Shown here one piece after another: positions 1 through 20,290 of a stretch of DNA of 64,000 nt; within the stretch, counting starts at the first letter, position 1; each line of letters opens with the position of its first letter. The translations under genes and the position numbers were made by a program. The stretch is from Serinus canaria (taxonomy: Eukaryota > Chordata > Aves > Passeriformes > Fringillidae), in assembly GCF_022539315.1 (NCBI RefSeq), contig NC_066329.1:4625072-4689071 (forward strand), given 5' to 3'. Under the pieces are notes generated by a model. It was not told the origin of the DNA and ran no database searches. It saw nothing but the letters and a program-made list of their open reading frames with translations.

Positions 1-3000
1 GGAGGGAGAACAGAGAGAGGTTCATGCTCACAGAGTCAAGCACAAACAACCAGGCCCACCTCCCTGCCAAAATCCAGAGAGGAAATTCTGGCTCGCCCAG
101 TGTCAATAGCAAACCTCGCCAGGTGTATGCACAACCAGATTATTTTGCTCTTTTCTTGTCTTTTTGCATATTTTTTTCCAAGGGCCACTTGTTTATTTGC
201 CATTTTTGCCTCATTCAGCCCCAAACTTCTCACAGAGCCCCCCACCACACTTGCACTTATCTCCACAGGCATTCCCATTAAATCAGGACCATACTTCAGC
301 ACACAAACAAGCCCTTGGCACTTTTGGCACTTTTTTTTTTTTTTTTGTCCTTCATTTCAGATTTCAAAGAGAAGGGTAAACAAACAATCTTTTGGGGTCA
401 ATTTGCCAGTTGAGCCATTCTCTAGCAATAAAACAGAGGTGCATTTTGTAATTAAAAGCCCTGAATCATTACACAACCAGCTGTGTATTTTGCAAAGCAA
501 CTGCCTATCGGTTTGAAGGTGGTGACTCTTCTAGAATGAATAATAGGCATTATTCAACATGTTGAATGCTCCTGAAGCCCTGTAAATGTAGGAGTTGTCC
601 TCCCTTGCAGACCCCAATGGCAATATTTGCTCACATAAGTCCTTCAGTGAGTGAGGATTTACAGGATTGGCACCAGCACACAAAGGCACAAAGGGCCGGA
701 TTCATCCCAACCTGACCGAAGGCATTTTAACCAAGGCGCCTGCACTGGGAGCCTCAGCTCCCTGCTGGAACCAAGGGAGGGAGATGGGGACTGCCAGAGG
801 GCTCTGGGGTGGGTGGCAGTGCCTTCACAGGTCCCCAGTGCACTCTGGTCACTGGAGGAGGAGCCAGCAGTGCTCCAGCCCCTCGTTTAAGCCCCTCAGT
901 TGAATGCCCCGTTTGATTCTTCAAGGTTTTAATGACCCACGAAATAGCAGCCAGAATATCAAAACAGGACCTCAATATTGCAAATCTGGTGGTTTAGGAG
1001 AGGAGAAGTCCCCTAACCCACTCGAGGAACACACTTACAAGCAAAGGTGTTGATGCTGGTGGCCAAAAGCCCCAAGAGATTCACGGCCAGCTTCAGCCTC
1101 CTTAAAATTAAGGATCTGCTGGACTGAAGGCATCTAAAAACCTGGGACTACAGGTTTAGAATTCATTCTCAGACCTTTGGTGTCCTTCAGATGGATTGGA
1201 GCTCCCAGAACAAAGTTTCCCCAGGTGACACTCATGGCATCAGCCACCTCAAAGCCAGGAGAGCCCAAGCCAGATTTAACAAAACTGTGCACAACAAACT
1301 AGAAAACAGAGAGAAAGTTGGTGAATCCCTGCTTTAGCAAACAACCTGAGGAAGATATTTCATTTGGCCACTTTTTTGCCTGACTCCCAAACTATTCCAG
1401 AGGTGGAAAAGCAAACTCAGGGGTGGAAATAACCTTCTTCTGGATCAGTTTTGCCACAGCAAAACTGAGTTTAATTGACTATAACTCACGGGGGGGCAGG
1501 GGGGGAGAAAAGCTGTCAGAAAGTCAAATGACAATTACCTCATGAAAAATAAAACAAAATACAACGTCCTGCGAGGTCATTAAGACAGAGTGCCCAGGGC
1601 TGAATTGTACAGCACAGGTTCAATAAAACTGAAGGGCTTTGTTTGTGTTACTGATGGCAAAGCTTCCCTGGCTCCTGAAGCTGCCACAGACCCTTGGAGA
1701 CCAGAGCTTTGCAGGGTGAAGCCTCCCAGATTTCCACTTTTCAGGGCTTGTCTGACCTATGGGTTCATCTTCAGTTTAATGGGAAGTGACAGGTTCCCAA
1801 TGGAATTGGGAATCCCAAAGGAATCCCTGGGCCGCTCTCCTTTCTCTGGGCTAGTTGGCCACAAAGCTCTTCTGCTGAGACCTTCCCAACAGCATCCTGA
1901 GCTCCAGCATGACAGAATTTAGCTTTGCATGGAGTTAGGTCGAGGAAAGATGCTTTATTTCTTTTTTCTTTTCATGTATTTATATGGGATTTGTGCCTAA
2001 GGGCTCATGAATAACATTATGGCCAAAATCAAAACTACCATTTTATCAAAAACTTGCCATGATAAGATTTTTCTCAATTGTTTATCACTTTAGAAGTTGT
2101 AACAAGTTAAAACTTTGTTAGGGGTGATGTGCTCCACACCAGGTGCTCTGGACGTTATTTTATTTACATATTTTGCTATCAACTTCTTTTTTTTAAACAC
2201 TTAAGCTAAGGGAAAACGCTTCAGTCTGGTCTCTTGGGGCTCTTCTGAAACTAAGAAAGGTTGGGCATTCTGGAAAAGGAATGCTCTGCAAAGAGTATGG
2301 ATCCTGAATTTCTGAATTCTCACTCAGGTCTACTTGGAGAACTTAAAACAGATTGGAGGGGGGGAAATAAAATCCCCATTTAGTGATGAAGAGGTGCAGG
2401 TGATCACCCTTGAGAGGGGCAGAGCCCTGGTGGAGCTCCCCTCTCCATGGGGATCCAGTTCTCCCTGGCCTGCAGGTGGCCATGGTCCTGCTCAGGGTGG
2501 CACAGAGGGACCTGGAGCAGCTGTGCCACCTCTGGAGCTGGCAGTGCTGGCAGCCACAGGAGGCTCCCTGGGGCTGCAGAGCACAGAGACTTTTCTGCCA
2601 GGCCCTCACAGAGCTCAGGTGGGGACCAAGGCAGGATGGAGGAGGAAACCAAGCCAGAGGAGAGGGAAGGAGAGAAACAGATGCAGACAAGGTGGCTGCT
2701 GAGCCCAGGGAGATGTGGGCCAGGCAGAGGAGCTGGGTGGGCACTCAGAGCCCCAGGAGAAGGGAGGGGGGAGGTGCTGGCAGAGGGGAGAAGGTGCTGA
2801 ACACAAAGCAGGGAAGGAAATGGGAGGGGCTGGGGGGAGACAGAGGGGATCACTGAGGAGCCTGCTGCCTGAACTGGGACACGAGGATGGGAAGAGAGAC
2901 TGGCACAGAGTTTTGGGGGAAGGAGATGAGTCTGCAGGCAGGATGGATGCCAGATCCAGAGGGAGTCTTGGCCAAGCTTTAGGAGAGGGGCTGCTTTGAG

Positions 3001-3835
3001 GACCAAAAGGGTCCAGGGGCTCAGGGCTAGCTGAGCACCCCATCCCAGGGCTGGCAGGGAGCAGGGACAGGATTGGGGACAGAAGGAGACAAGGCTGCTT
3101 CAGCCAGAGTTGTGAAGGGCACGAGACTCCTGGAAGGAAGCACTGTCCCACCAAGGCCTGGGACAGCAGTAAGGATCGTGAGGAGCCCCAGAGAGGGTCA
3201 GGGAGGGAGCAGCAGCTCCCTGCCATCCTCAGGTGTCCCAGGGCTGCACAGAAGTCACCAGGTGTGGTGATGAAGAGGAGCTACTTGGTGTCACCTTGCT
3301 TAGCCCCAGGGAGCTCTGTCTCTCACAGCACTTGGGGGACCCCTCTTTGGAGAGGAGTTTGCCCTGGGTAAGGAGAGGGGCTGTCCCCTCTTGCCAGCCA
3401 GATGGAGAAACACAGGGACAATGACCCCAGGCAGGGCAGGGAGAGCCTGGGGGCTGCACAGGGGAATGCCATGAGATGCCAGCCAGGCCACCCCACTGGT
3501 GGCCTCTGCTGAAGGGGTGGAGGTGGCCACCTGCCACCTGAGACAGGGAAAATGGAGCTCTCAGGAGAAAACACACCCAAGGACCTGCCCACCTCCAGCC
3601 CTCAAAGACAGTGACAAGAGGGGACAGGCAGCTCTCCAGAGCTCCCAGAATGGAGCACCAGCTGACTCACCAGCAGAATTTTAGCACTGGGTCTTTTTAG
3701 GGGAAGGATGAACCCCTCTATTCAGAAATCCCATCAGAGATCTGGCAGTGAATCCAGTCTTTGACCATGCCCTGCCCTGCTCCTCCCTGGTGCCCACAGC
3801 ATTTCTGGGTGCCTGGAACATCCCACCCAGGGCTA

Positions 3836-4610
3836 ACATCTCCTTAAAAGAATTTTGGCTACCAAGAATGTTAAATAACTTAGGGTGGGAAAAAAAAAAT
3901 CCGCATAAAGCCGGATATCCTGAGGGGGGGGAACCAATATAAAGCCCAAGTCCAGCTAAGGGGGAAAGTAGGTTGTAAAAATTAATGAGAATAATTGTTG
4001 TGAATTCTTGCTTTTGAAAGAACCCTCGTGAGGGGAGAACCTTAATTATTTCTGTCTATTAGGTTCATTTCCTGGTCCTAAGCAGAGAGCTCATACCTAA
4101 TAAATATGAGCCAGTAACACAATGATTTAAGCTACAGCAAAATGGTGCTTAACTGCAGGGAAAGTTAATATTTGGGAATCAACCTGATTGCAAGCACCCA
4201 TTGTGTAAATAGCAAGGAAATGAAATGTGCATGTGACCTTTTTTAACACCTCAGTATTTCTGGGGTGTTTTTAAGGGTAGCAGAGAGGGGGGAGGTGACC
4301 AATGGAGCTGCTGACAACCGCCCTGAAAACTTCACCAAAACTCTCTTCATAGCTTAAGCCTCTTTTTGGGGAGTAGGGCTGAGGAGAGGGAGATCCCAGG
4401 GTGCTTAAATATCTTTTCAGGCTGTCTAAAATATCAGGGGAAATAAGCACAAGCCCTACATTGGGATTGCAGCTGTGCTCTTGAAATAAATTGACCTATC
4501 TGGAAGCAGGCAGGTATTTCTATAAGCTGTGTAAGCATGGACTCAAGTGCATTTTGGGGTGAGTCACACAATCCATTGTGTAACAGAATTCAGCTCTAAC
4601 AGAGCTCTGG
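3836..4610. promoter_or_regulatory. Candidate conserved intronic element with T-box half-site
   Basis: This segment of the intron after exon 6 is unique, AT-rich and free of simple repeats, unlike the G-rich filler around it. It contains TAACACCT at about 4248 (reverse complement of AGGTGTTA, a T-box half-site), homeodomain-type TTAATT/TTAATA cores and several ATTTGGG and TTAAGC words. A T-box site within TBX5 would fit autoregulation. The call rests on sequence texture and motifs only; no alignment was possible. Confidence 0.3.
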
Positions 4611-6490
4611 AAACCTAAACCCCAATCAGGGATGAATTTGTGTGTGTGTGTGTAAAATACATGGGTGTATAAAACTCTGTGTAAAATATGGCAGAGGCTG
4701 GGTGGGGTGGATGAGAAAGATTGCGTGAGGGATGAGCTGCTGGTGAGGGGTGAAGGTGAGAGAGAAAAGTGGGGAAAAAATCAGCAGTGCACTGACAGCA
4801 AGAGTTGGGGATGCCCCACAGGTTGGGGGCTGCCATCCTTTATGGCAGGGGGAAGTGCAGCCTGCATTGCAAGAGGAAAATCTGGTTTTCCAAGCAACCT
4901 CTCAGCTGTGAAAGCTGAGCTCAGGTTTCAGCTGGTGGAAAAGACCCCAACTCAGTTTCACCCACCTCAGCTGGAGGATGTTTCTCCTTGGCACTTGCAT
5001 CAACCCCAATATCATTCATTCCCTGTCTGCACTGGGGTGAGCTGCAACATTTATTCCCTTCCCTGCAGGGAGATGCCATTTGGGGAAGATCATCCCCTGG
5101 TTTATTTTTATGGCTCTATCTTTCCCAATTGGGATTTTATCTTGGGGCTACAGGCACTCTTCCCCTGTTTCCCCCCTGATCCCAAGCAGCACGGGGAGGA
5201 ATGTGTGTGTCAGGGAGCAGAGGGATGTCAGAGCCTGTAAAACGTGTCAGGGGTGTGTAAAATGTGTCCTGGTGTGTCTGTGGGGATTCCTGCCTGTGTC
5301 AGATACACAGATGTCATTTCTTATCACACAGATGTTGCTGATTTACAATCAAATATTCCTGCTCCTCCTAGCATGGCAGTTTTCCCAAACTACTGTACTT
5401 ACATGTTCCTGCTTTGCTTTAGTTTTATTTGCATGATCATTTCTTTTCCTATAAACCAGCCCCATTTCTCTTCAAAGGAGAGCAGCTCCACTCATGTCTG
5501 TTTTCTGCTCGGGAAATGCCTTTAAAGCAGGCAGTGTGTCCTGTTTTATTAACTCCCACTTCTATTAATATTATATTCTTTCTGCAAATCCATCAAGCAG
5601 AAGTTAAACTTGATTTTATAGCATCCACAGTGGAGTTATAATTTAAGGCATAATTTGGCAAGGACTCAATTTGGATTGGGTTTGCTTGTCCCAGCCGTGC
5701 CAGCAGCTCCTATTTTAAAGGTCAGGGAAGTATTTTCCTTTCTCTCTAGTTATGGTGGAACACTCTTTCTTCTCTAGCCCAGCTCCGCTCTCTGCAGCTC
5801 GCTGGTCAGCTGATGGGAACCTGCATTTCCAGGAAAGCATCCAGGATTTCTTTGGGGTGCTAAATGACTTTTCTCTGTTTGAGAAACAATTATTCTGTTG
5901 GGTACAAAGGAGCCATCCTACCTGCCTGGAAGTACAAGTTTATAGTGAGTGCTTTTTATGTGATTAAGAGAGGAAATTACTTTTTCACTGAAAGAAATTG
6001 AGTTTTCATGGGGCTGTGGCAAGGGACAGTTGGTGAAAGACATCCCTGATTCATCTGTGGAGAACCACCCTGCCTTCAGCACTCAGCCTTCATCCTCCTC
6101 CTCCTCCTCCCGTGCTGGGTGGAGGAGCCCAAACCAAGCCGGGAAGGAGCGGGAGCAGCGTGCTCCTCACAGAGGGGCAGCAACAGAACCAAGAACACTC
6201 TTATTCCACCCAACCATTTTCTACTCCAGCAGAAGACAAACCCACCCCGTTATTCTCGTGCTTTGTTTGCCTGATCTCGGGAGCTGAGCCTCCCTTTCCT
6301 GCCCGGGCCTCCCGGCTGCCAAGCCCGCAGCCCCCCGTGGGCAGCCGGGTTATCAGCGCCCGGCCGCGGAGGGGAGCGCCCGGCTCCCTCCTCCAGATTA
6401 GGAGCCTTTGACCCATGGCGAGGGGGGGAAGATAAAGCAAACTTCCTCGGTTGGTCGTCTCCATGTGAGCAAAGCATCCTGGTGAGCTCA

Positions 6491-14509
<8,019 letters not shown>

Positions 14510-14538
14510 GTTACGAGCTTCCTTCGCCGAATCCCCCA

Positions 14539-16123
14539 CTGCAGGCACACGTCGGGAGAGAGCAGAGATAAGAGACGCTCAAGTCAATGCTGACGTTTAA
14601 TAAAAAATAGATTTTGATCGGGCGGGGTGGCTCCGAGCGAGCGCAGCGCCGGCCGGGGCTGCCCCGACCATCCCAACACTCACTTTAACACTCGCAAGGC
14701 CCTTTAACTTTGGGAGAGGGAGAAATAAAGACTTTTATTTATTATCGCAGCCCGCAAGGGATGATAGGATTTGGGGGGGGCTCGGGGGGGTGGGGAGGGA
14801 GGGGAAGGGGGAGGCGGTATTATTGAATGCATCTTTTGGAAAAGGTAAACAGCGCGTTTTTAGGGCTGCTGGCAGCACGCGGGGAGCGAGGCACCCGAGG
14901 GGCTGCCGAACGAGCAGCTGGTGGCACAAATGGCTCTGGAGCCCCCACCTCGAATCCCCCGACCTCCAGAGCCTCCCCCGAGGCTTGGCCACCTCCAATT
15001 CCTCCCGTCTCGCTGCCGCCCGGGGGGTTGAAAGTCCCAACTTTCCTGGCAGGGAAGTGGAAGCGTTCACCCCGCTCCGGTTTGGAGCAGGAAAACACCA
15101 CTGACACACGAGGCCACTTCTGGCACCCAATTCCCAAGGAAAATTCAACTTTTTGCACCTCTTATAAAACATGAATAATTTTAAAAGCCTGTTCTTCTCT
15201 TAGCCCGGAGAGTTACGAGAAAAGCAAAGGATGGAGGAGAAAATTACAATAGAAAAATGCAAATAAATCAATCGGTCAAACGCTGTGCGAGGTAACGAGG
15301 ACTCGGGCTGGTGAACGGGAGTGGAACTGGGGCTATAGTCAACTAAGCCAGAACATTTAGGATAAAACTGCACCAGCAGAGAAAATGAGCTTAAAAATTA
15401 CAAGGTTTATATCTGATGTGAGTAACCGCAGTGAGTTTTAAAACCGTATTTTGACATAGTTTTAAAGGCTCTATCAGGACTGGTAAAAGTTTCATAGCAA
15501 CAGAAAAAAAAATAACAAACCAAAAAAGATAAAAGCCATCGAATTATCTATTAGGTTTTTATTGTTTTTAAGGAGTTCGGAGTTTTAGCTGCTTTAAAAA
15601 AATATTTCTTGCATGTTTCAAAGAAGGGGATTCAGTTTTGAAAGGCCAACCATATGGAGGCAATATTGGGTTTAAATACATGAGAATGTTTTTAAATGAG
15701 TTCTTCGCCCTGCAACGGTATTTGAAAGCTGGTCAAAATCAAGCAGAGAGAGCGAGAAAAAGGCAATTCTCCTTTAAAAGCGAAGGAAAATTGGGAGTGG
15801 AAGGGAGGGGGGAGAAAACGATCTTCCCCGCTAGTGGTGGGGAACGCGCTCACGGACGGATATAGAATTTAAAAGGACAAAAAGCGAGGGGACTCCGGGT
15901 CCGCAGCCCTGGAGCTGCAGCTCGTGCAGACCCGGCCCGTGCCGCTCCCTCCCTCCTTCCCTCTCTTCCCGAAGGATTTTCCCCAGCGCGCACCCGCCAC
16001 AGAGCCGAGGGCGAAGCGAAAGCGCGGAAAGTGCGCGGGGCGCTGCGGGAGCCCGGGCCCAGCCCGTGGGGGCAGAGCCGCCGCTCCAGGGACCATTTAA
16101 GGCTTTTCTCTTCCCCTCCTCCT

Positions 16124-16171
<48 letters not shown>

Positions 16172-16916
16172 CCTCCTGGACTGTTGTGGTGTCTTGTTTG
16201 TTTGGGTTTTTTTTTTTTTTTTCCTTTGGGAAGTGCCGCTCATGCATTTTTTAATCGATTTCCCTCCAGCTTGGAGCTATGACTCCCCTGGAGCTGGCAA
16301 GGTTAGGGCGTAGAGCGAGGGGAAATAATAATAAAAAACCCTAAAGCATGTTTATTAAAACAAAGAGGGACCCAGCCATGGCAGCGCAGCCCAGCCCAGC
16401 GAAGCCTCCTCGATGCTCTCCGCACCCAGACATAATTAAGCAGATATAAAAATAATCATAATTTTAAAAACAGAGGGTGTGACGACAAAAAATAACCCCA
16501 CAACTAAGAGCATTTGGCGATCCGTGGCTTCTAATTTCTTTCTTTTTTTTTTTTTTTCCCCTTAAAAGAGCTTCTGAGAAGAAATGGAGCTTGACAGAAC
16601 CAGGCCGCGGTGGCTGGATGAAAAATGCATCTCGCTTTGCTAAAGTAGCGCCGAGCGGGTTTGAGGGAGGAAAAAACACAAGGGGGAGAATTTTATGAAA
16701 TGAAATAAAATCGCCACCCTCTGCTTTTGTTCCGGCTTCGCCCCGGGCCCCCCCAGCCCCAAGGAGAGCTGGGCAGAGCAGCCCCCGCTCCCCGCGGCTC
16801 CCGAGGCCTCGCGGTGCCCCCGGGCAGCCGCTCTGGCTGTGCCTCGCTCACGCACCCGCACACACGGAGGACAGACCGACCCCGACGGACAGACATGGCA
16901 ATGGAAGAGCCGTTAC
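14539..16916 (-). other. TBX5: TBX5 5' intron between candidate upstream exon and exon 2
   Basis: 2.4 kb without recognised coding sequence. 14720-15130 is GC-rich. About 15170-15870 is AT-rich unique sequence of possible regulatory value. 15890-16100 is CpG-rich and is followed by a 46-bp poly-T run (16126-16171). 16300-16690 is AT-rich with AATAATCATAATT words. Its status as an intron depends on use of the exon at 16917-17075. Confidence 0.6.
16126..16171 (+). repeat. Poly-T run (T46)
   Basis: Uninterrupted T run, poly-A in the TBX5 transcript sense. No target-site duplication or retroposon body is visible beside it, so a simple homopolymer expansion is more likely than a retroposon tail. 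Confidence 0.95.
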
Positions 16917-17075
16917 CTTGCTCGTTGAGTTCCATGCAATCAATGCATCTCCACATATATAATGTGTGGCTCTATTTCCCCCGTTTGCAATGGAAATTAC
17001 AATGGGATCAGGCTTCTCGTGTGCATATTTCCTTTTATTTATTTATATTTGCGGATCAGCATGTGAAAACCCAGC
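16917..17075 (-). other. TBX5: Candidate TBX5 upstream exon (possible N-terminal extension)
   Basis: On the minus strand this 159-nt segment is bordered by an excellent acceptor (pyrimidine tract ending TTTTTTTTCTTCCAG/G) and a fair donor (GAGCAAG/GTAACG). It contains ATGs at 16956 and 16935, both in one frame after a TAG at 16974. Splicing to exon 2 at 14538 would read MWRCIDCMELNEQ, then [10 protein letters not shown], then the usual MADSEEG, with no stop. The protein would gain 23 or 16 residues. If translation starts at the normal ATG this is simply 5' UTR. I also see TATAAATA at about 17040-17047 (minus), which could instead make it a first exon. Exon status is inferred from splice signals only. 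Confidence 0.45.
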
Positions 17076-18553
17076 CTGGAAGAAAAAAAATCTATCCAAT
17101 GCAAGACTGCTTCTCTCTCTCTCTCTCTCTCCTGCTCTCTCCAAACACTTCCAGGTTGTCAGACGCACTAGAAAGGATCCTGAGACCAAGATAAAGCCCC
17201 CACCCCCACCCTTTTCTCAGCCTGATCTGATGCAGCTCTCCCCAGCCCACTCTTGCTGCTGCCCGGTTAAAAATAATTTAAAAATTAAAAATAGTAATTA
17301 AAAAAAAAAAATAAAGAGAGAGAGAGAGCGCGAGAGGGCGAAAGAGCGGAAAAAGAAAACAGCACCCTCTCGGGAAAAAAAAAAAAAAAAAAGAAGAAGA
17401 AGAAAAAAGTTTCTGCCGGCTGGTGAGCCCCGCTCCTCCGGGCAGGTTCGCGGCGCTGCCGCTGTGCGCGGAGCCGGGCGCGGAGCGCGGAGGGGCCGAG
17501 CGGAGCGCGGAGGTGACGTGGGCTCGTCCAGCTCCGCTCGCCAAGTGCCGGGACCCACTGCCCAACCAGCTGGGATCCTGCTCCGGAGAGACTCCCTCTC
17601 CCACAGCCCTCCCTCCCGCCCCCTCCCCCCCAAACCTCCTTTTCCAGCCTATTTTTCTGGCCGGCAAACAAGAACAAGGCACAAAGACAATCATCAAACT
17701 CCGCAGCAACCCTCCCCCTCTCCTTTACCTCCTTCCCCGCTCCCTCCCTCCTTCCCTCCCTCCCTCCCTCCTCCATCCATCTCTCCCAGCCAAAGAGAAA
17801 ATTCAGCGTCTGGGAATATCCTGCCCCCCCAGCCCTAAATAAATCGCTGGCTGCGCTAACCTCGCACCACCCCCAGGTCCCCCTCCCGCCCTCGAAGGCA
17901 GCCCGGAGGTGTGGATTTAAACCCGGCTCTAAATTTGCTGGTGCTCACAGAGGCCTTTTATTGGGGGGTGCGGGGTGTTCCCCTAAAATAGATTTTCCTA
18001 ATGAGTGCAACCCCCCAAAAACCGCGGCGCAGCGGGCCCGAAGGCCGCGGGCTGTGTGCGCGGGGCTGTGTCCCTTGTCCCCGCTCGTGGCCGCATCCAG
18101 GCTCCTTCCCCTGCCCTTTGCCATCCTCTTCCTCACCCCTGGCCGCGCTGCCACGGCCGAGGGCCGCAGCCCCCCGGAGCTCAAATAATCAAGCCGTCAG
18201 CGTGGAGAGGGGCTGGGGGTTTATCTGCATCTTCCTTCGCTCTCTCTCTCTCTTTTTTTTTTTTTTTTTAATGTATTATTGGGAGGGTAAAGTTGAATAG
18301 GTCAGCGCAGGGTAAACAGCCTCCCTGTCGCATTCTGCAGGCTGAAGAGAACCAGATTGGCGAGGCGGATTTTTGATAAGACTCGGAATAAATGGCATGG
18401 TTCAGATCAGCTCTGCCCACCCTCCTCCTCCTCCTGCTGCTGCCCCCACCCTCTGCTCGCCGCTCTGTCCCATCCAAAAAAAAAAACAAAAAAAAAAAAA
18501 AAACCACCCACAAAAAATCCCTCACTCTTTTCTGCCTCTCAGACAATTTCTTT

Positions 18554-18585
<32 letters not shown>

Positions 18586-19384
18586 GGCGTTTCGAGGAAG
18601 TTTTCAGCAAATCCACCCTCGCTCCCAGCTCTCGCAGGGCGCGATAACACCGGAGCCCTCTGAAAGTTTGAGGTGAGGAAGGGGAAAGTCTGGGGGCGAG
18701 CGGCTCTCGGGGAGGGGGTGCGGCTGCGGGTGTAGTTTGGCATCTCCCAAACCCTTCCCATGTGCACGCCAGCCCCAGCAGCTACTTGAGAAGAAACAGC
18801 CAACAGTAAACGCTCGCAAATAAGAATAATAAAATAACTGCACTTGTAGCCGCAGAGAATAAGCCAGAGAACGCTACTTAAACAAACAGAGCGAAGCTTG
18901 TGCCATATTTCATTATTTTTCGAGGGGAAAGGAGCGCGGAGCCCTCCCAAACACAAATAAACCAGGCAGCAAAGCGGGCGCTCGCTGCCCCGCGGGGAAG
19001 GCGGCGGCGGCAGGAGCGGCCCCGGCCCCGGCCTGGGGCGAGCGAGGGCTCCGCGGAGCCTTTCCCTGGCCTGGGCTCTGCTCCGAGAGGTGCAAAGCCG
19101 GGGGGAAAGCGGGGAAAGGCAGCGGGGAAGGCGGGCAGGCGGTGCGGGGAAGCCGCGGGAGCGGGCGGGGAGCGCGGCCGGCCCCGAGCCGCACGTGGGC
19201 TGCCAGCATCCCCGAAAGGACAGCGGCGTTTGCCTTAAAAAATACAAGCGAAAGCAACGAGGAGAAAGGTTTCTCGCAGAGAAAAATAGCTTCCCTCCCC
19301 TCGGCGGAAAGGAAGGGAGAAGTGGAAATCCTGAAGTTCGGAAGAGCGAACCCGAGCACGGCCGCTGCCTAGAAAAGCACTCAC
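17076..19384 (-). other. GC-rich 5' region with simple tracts
   Basis: No coding sequence recognised. It contains CT/GA runs (17110-17131, 17315-17335), A-rich runs near 17300 and 17378, a CpG-dense stretch at 17420-17560, a CCCT-rich tract (17710-17775), a CpG-dense stretch at 18010-18190, poly-A/T runs at 18478-18503 and 18548-18586, and the CpG island at 18940-19240. If the first exon ends at 19385 this is TBX5 intron 1. Confidence 0.6.
18940..19240. promoter_or_regulatory. CpG island
   Basis: Very dense CpG and GGC/GCGG content, including GGCGGCGGCGGCAGGAGCGG and GCACGTGGGC (E-box CACGTG). It lies just downstream, in TBX5 sense, of the candidate first-exon donor at 19385, a normal place for a developmental-gene CpG island. 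Confidence 0.75.
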
Positions 19385-19445
19385 CTCTCCAGTGCCAAAC
19401 TAGCTCTCAAACACCTTGAAGACAAGTTGAAAACGATGCAAATAA
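19385..19445 (-). other. TBX5: Candidate TBX5 first exon (3' end with strong donor)
   Basis: The minus strand reads GTGTTTGAGAGCTAG, then TTTGGCACTGGAGAG/GTGAGTG, a near-consensus splice donor. The donor sits at the edge of a CpG island and below unique promoter-like sequence (19640-19800). The 5' end is not defined, so the start given is arbitrary. Splicing to exon 2 or to 16917-17075 would both be possible. Other minus-strand donors in CpG-rich DNA are at 22036 (CCCAG/GTAAGC) and 24780 (GGCAG/GTAAAC). Confidence 0.4.
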
Positions 19446-19639
19446 ATCGAATTTATTTCCGTCTGCAGGTTGGGGGGGGAGGAGTGGACAAGGAGGGAAA
19501 GAAAAAAAAAAAAAGAAAAAAAAAAAAGAAGGGAAAAAAAAAAAAGAAAGCAGCTGGGGAAAAAAAGAAGGGCAAATTCAGGCTCCCCCAGGACTGGAAG
19601 GGCAAGGCGAGGAGCCTTCCAGCTCGAAGCCGGTTTGTG

Positions 19640-19990
19640 GTCTCAGACAAATTAAATATTACTGTTTATTACCGGCCATACTCCGATAAAATAAAGAGAG
19701 TTCAAGGCGATAGCTGCTATCTCACGAGCTTTGCTCCTATAGGACACGGAGACGTCACCAACCACGCAACTGGCCTATTCTGTCATGGTTGACTGCAGCA
19801 GTAATGGAAGGTTAATTTGTATTATTCTCCTCTTTTTAAAGCTCTATCGGGGAGATTCCTGTGCTTTTTTTTTTTTTTTTTTTTTTTTTCCCCAAAAAGA
19901 AATCCATTCGGTGAAATGCAAAATAACCGTGGCTGGGTGTGTGCGACCTCTATATGATGTATGTTTATATCTATAAATATAGATATTCAC
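19640..19990. promoter_or_regulatory. Candidate TBX5 promoter-proximal element
   Basis: Ordered, non-repetitive sequence with retained CpGs. It holds a CRE-like GACGTCA (19751-19757), GATA words (CGATAGCTGCTATCTCA, a near-palindrome with two GATA cores, about 19708-19724), CTATCGGGGAGA, and CTATAAATATAG (19971-19982, MEF2-like but one base off consensus on each strand). A T24 run (19866-19889) interrupts it. Position just 5' of the candidate first exon suggests promoter function. Confidence 0.4.
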
Positions 19991-20217
19991 GAGGCAGACT
20001 TAGACAGGCGGGTGTGAGAGGTTTTATATCATATCCGAGCAGGCACGGAGCCGCTGGAAACGTCAGGGAAACCCCCTCATCCTCCAGCAGAAACTGGGGA
20101 AAACAGAAGCAAAACTCCCTCTTCACCACAACTTAAATAATCCAACGGGATTGGCATTATTCAGCTGAATTTCTTTTTCTAAACAAATAATTCTGTGAGA
20201 GTGAGCAGGAAACTTGT

Positions 20218-20290
20218 CCAATGAGCGCTCAGGCGCCTCTGGAAGCAAGCACGCTGGGCTATATATAGTAAATGATAACCTGGTTATTTG
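20218..20290 (+). promoter_or_regulatory. CCAAT/TATA core promoter facing away from TBX5
   Basis: CCAAT at 20218-20222 is followed 38 bp later by TATATATA at 20260-20267, the usual spacing for a plus-strand promoter with a start near 20290. GC-rich sequence lies between, including GAGCGCTCAGGCGCC. Human TBX5 has a divergent antisense lncRNA (TBX5-AS1). A plus-strand start here, opposite to TBX5, would match that arrangement. No transcript evidence is available. Confidence 0.35.

Noticed and set aside
16126..16171. T46 run as the tail of a processed pseudogene or SINE
   Set aside because: No retroposon body, no target-site duplication and no gene-like sequence adjoin it.
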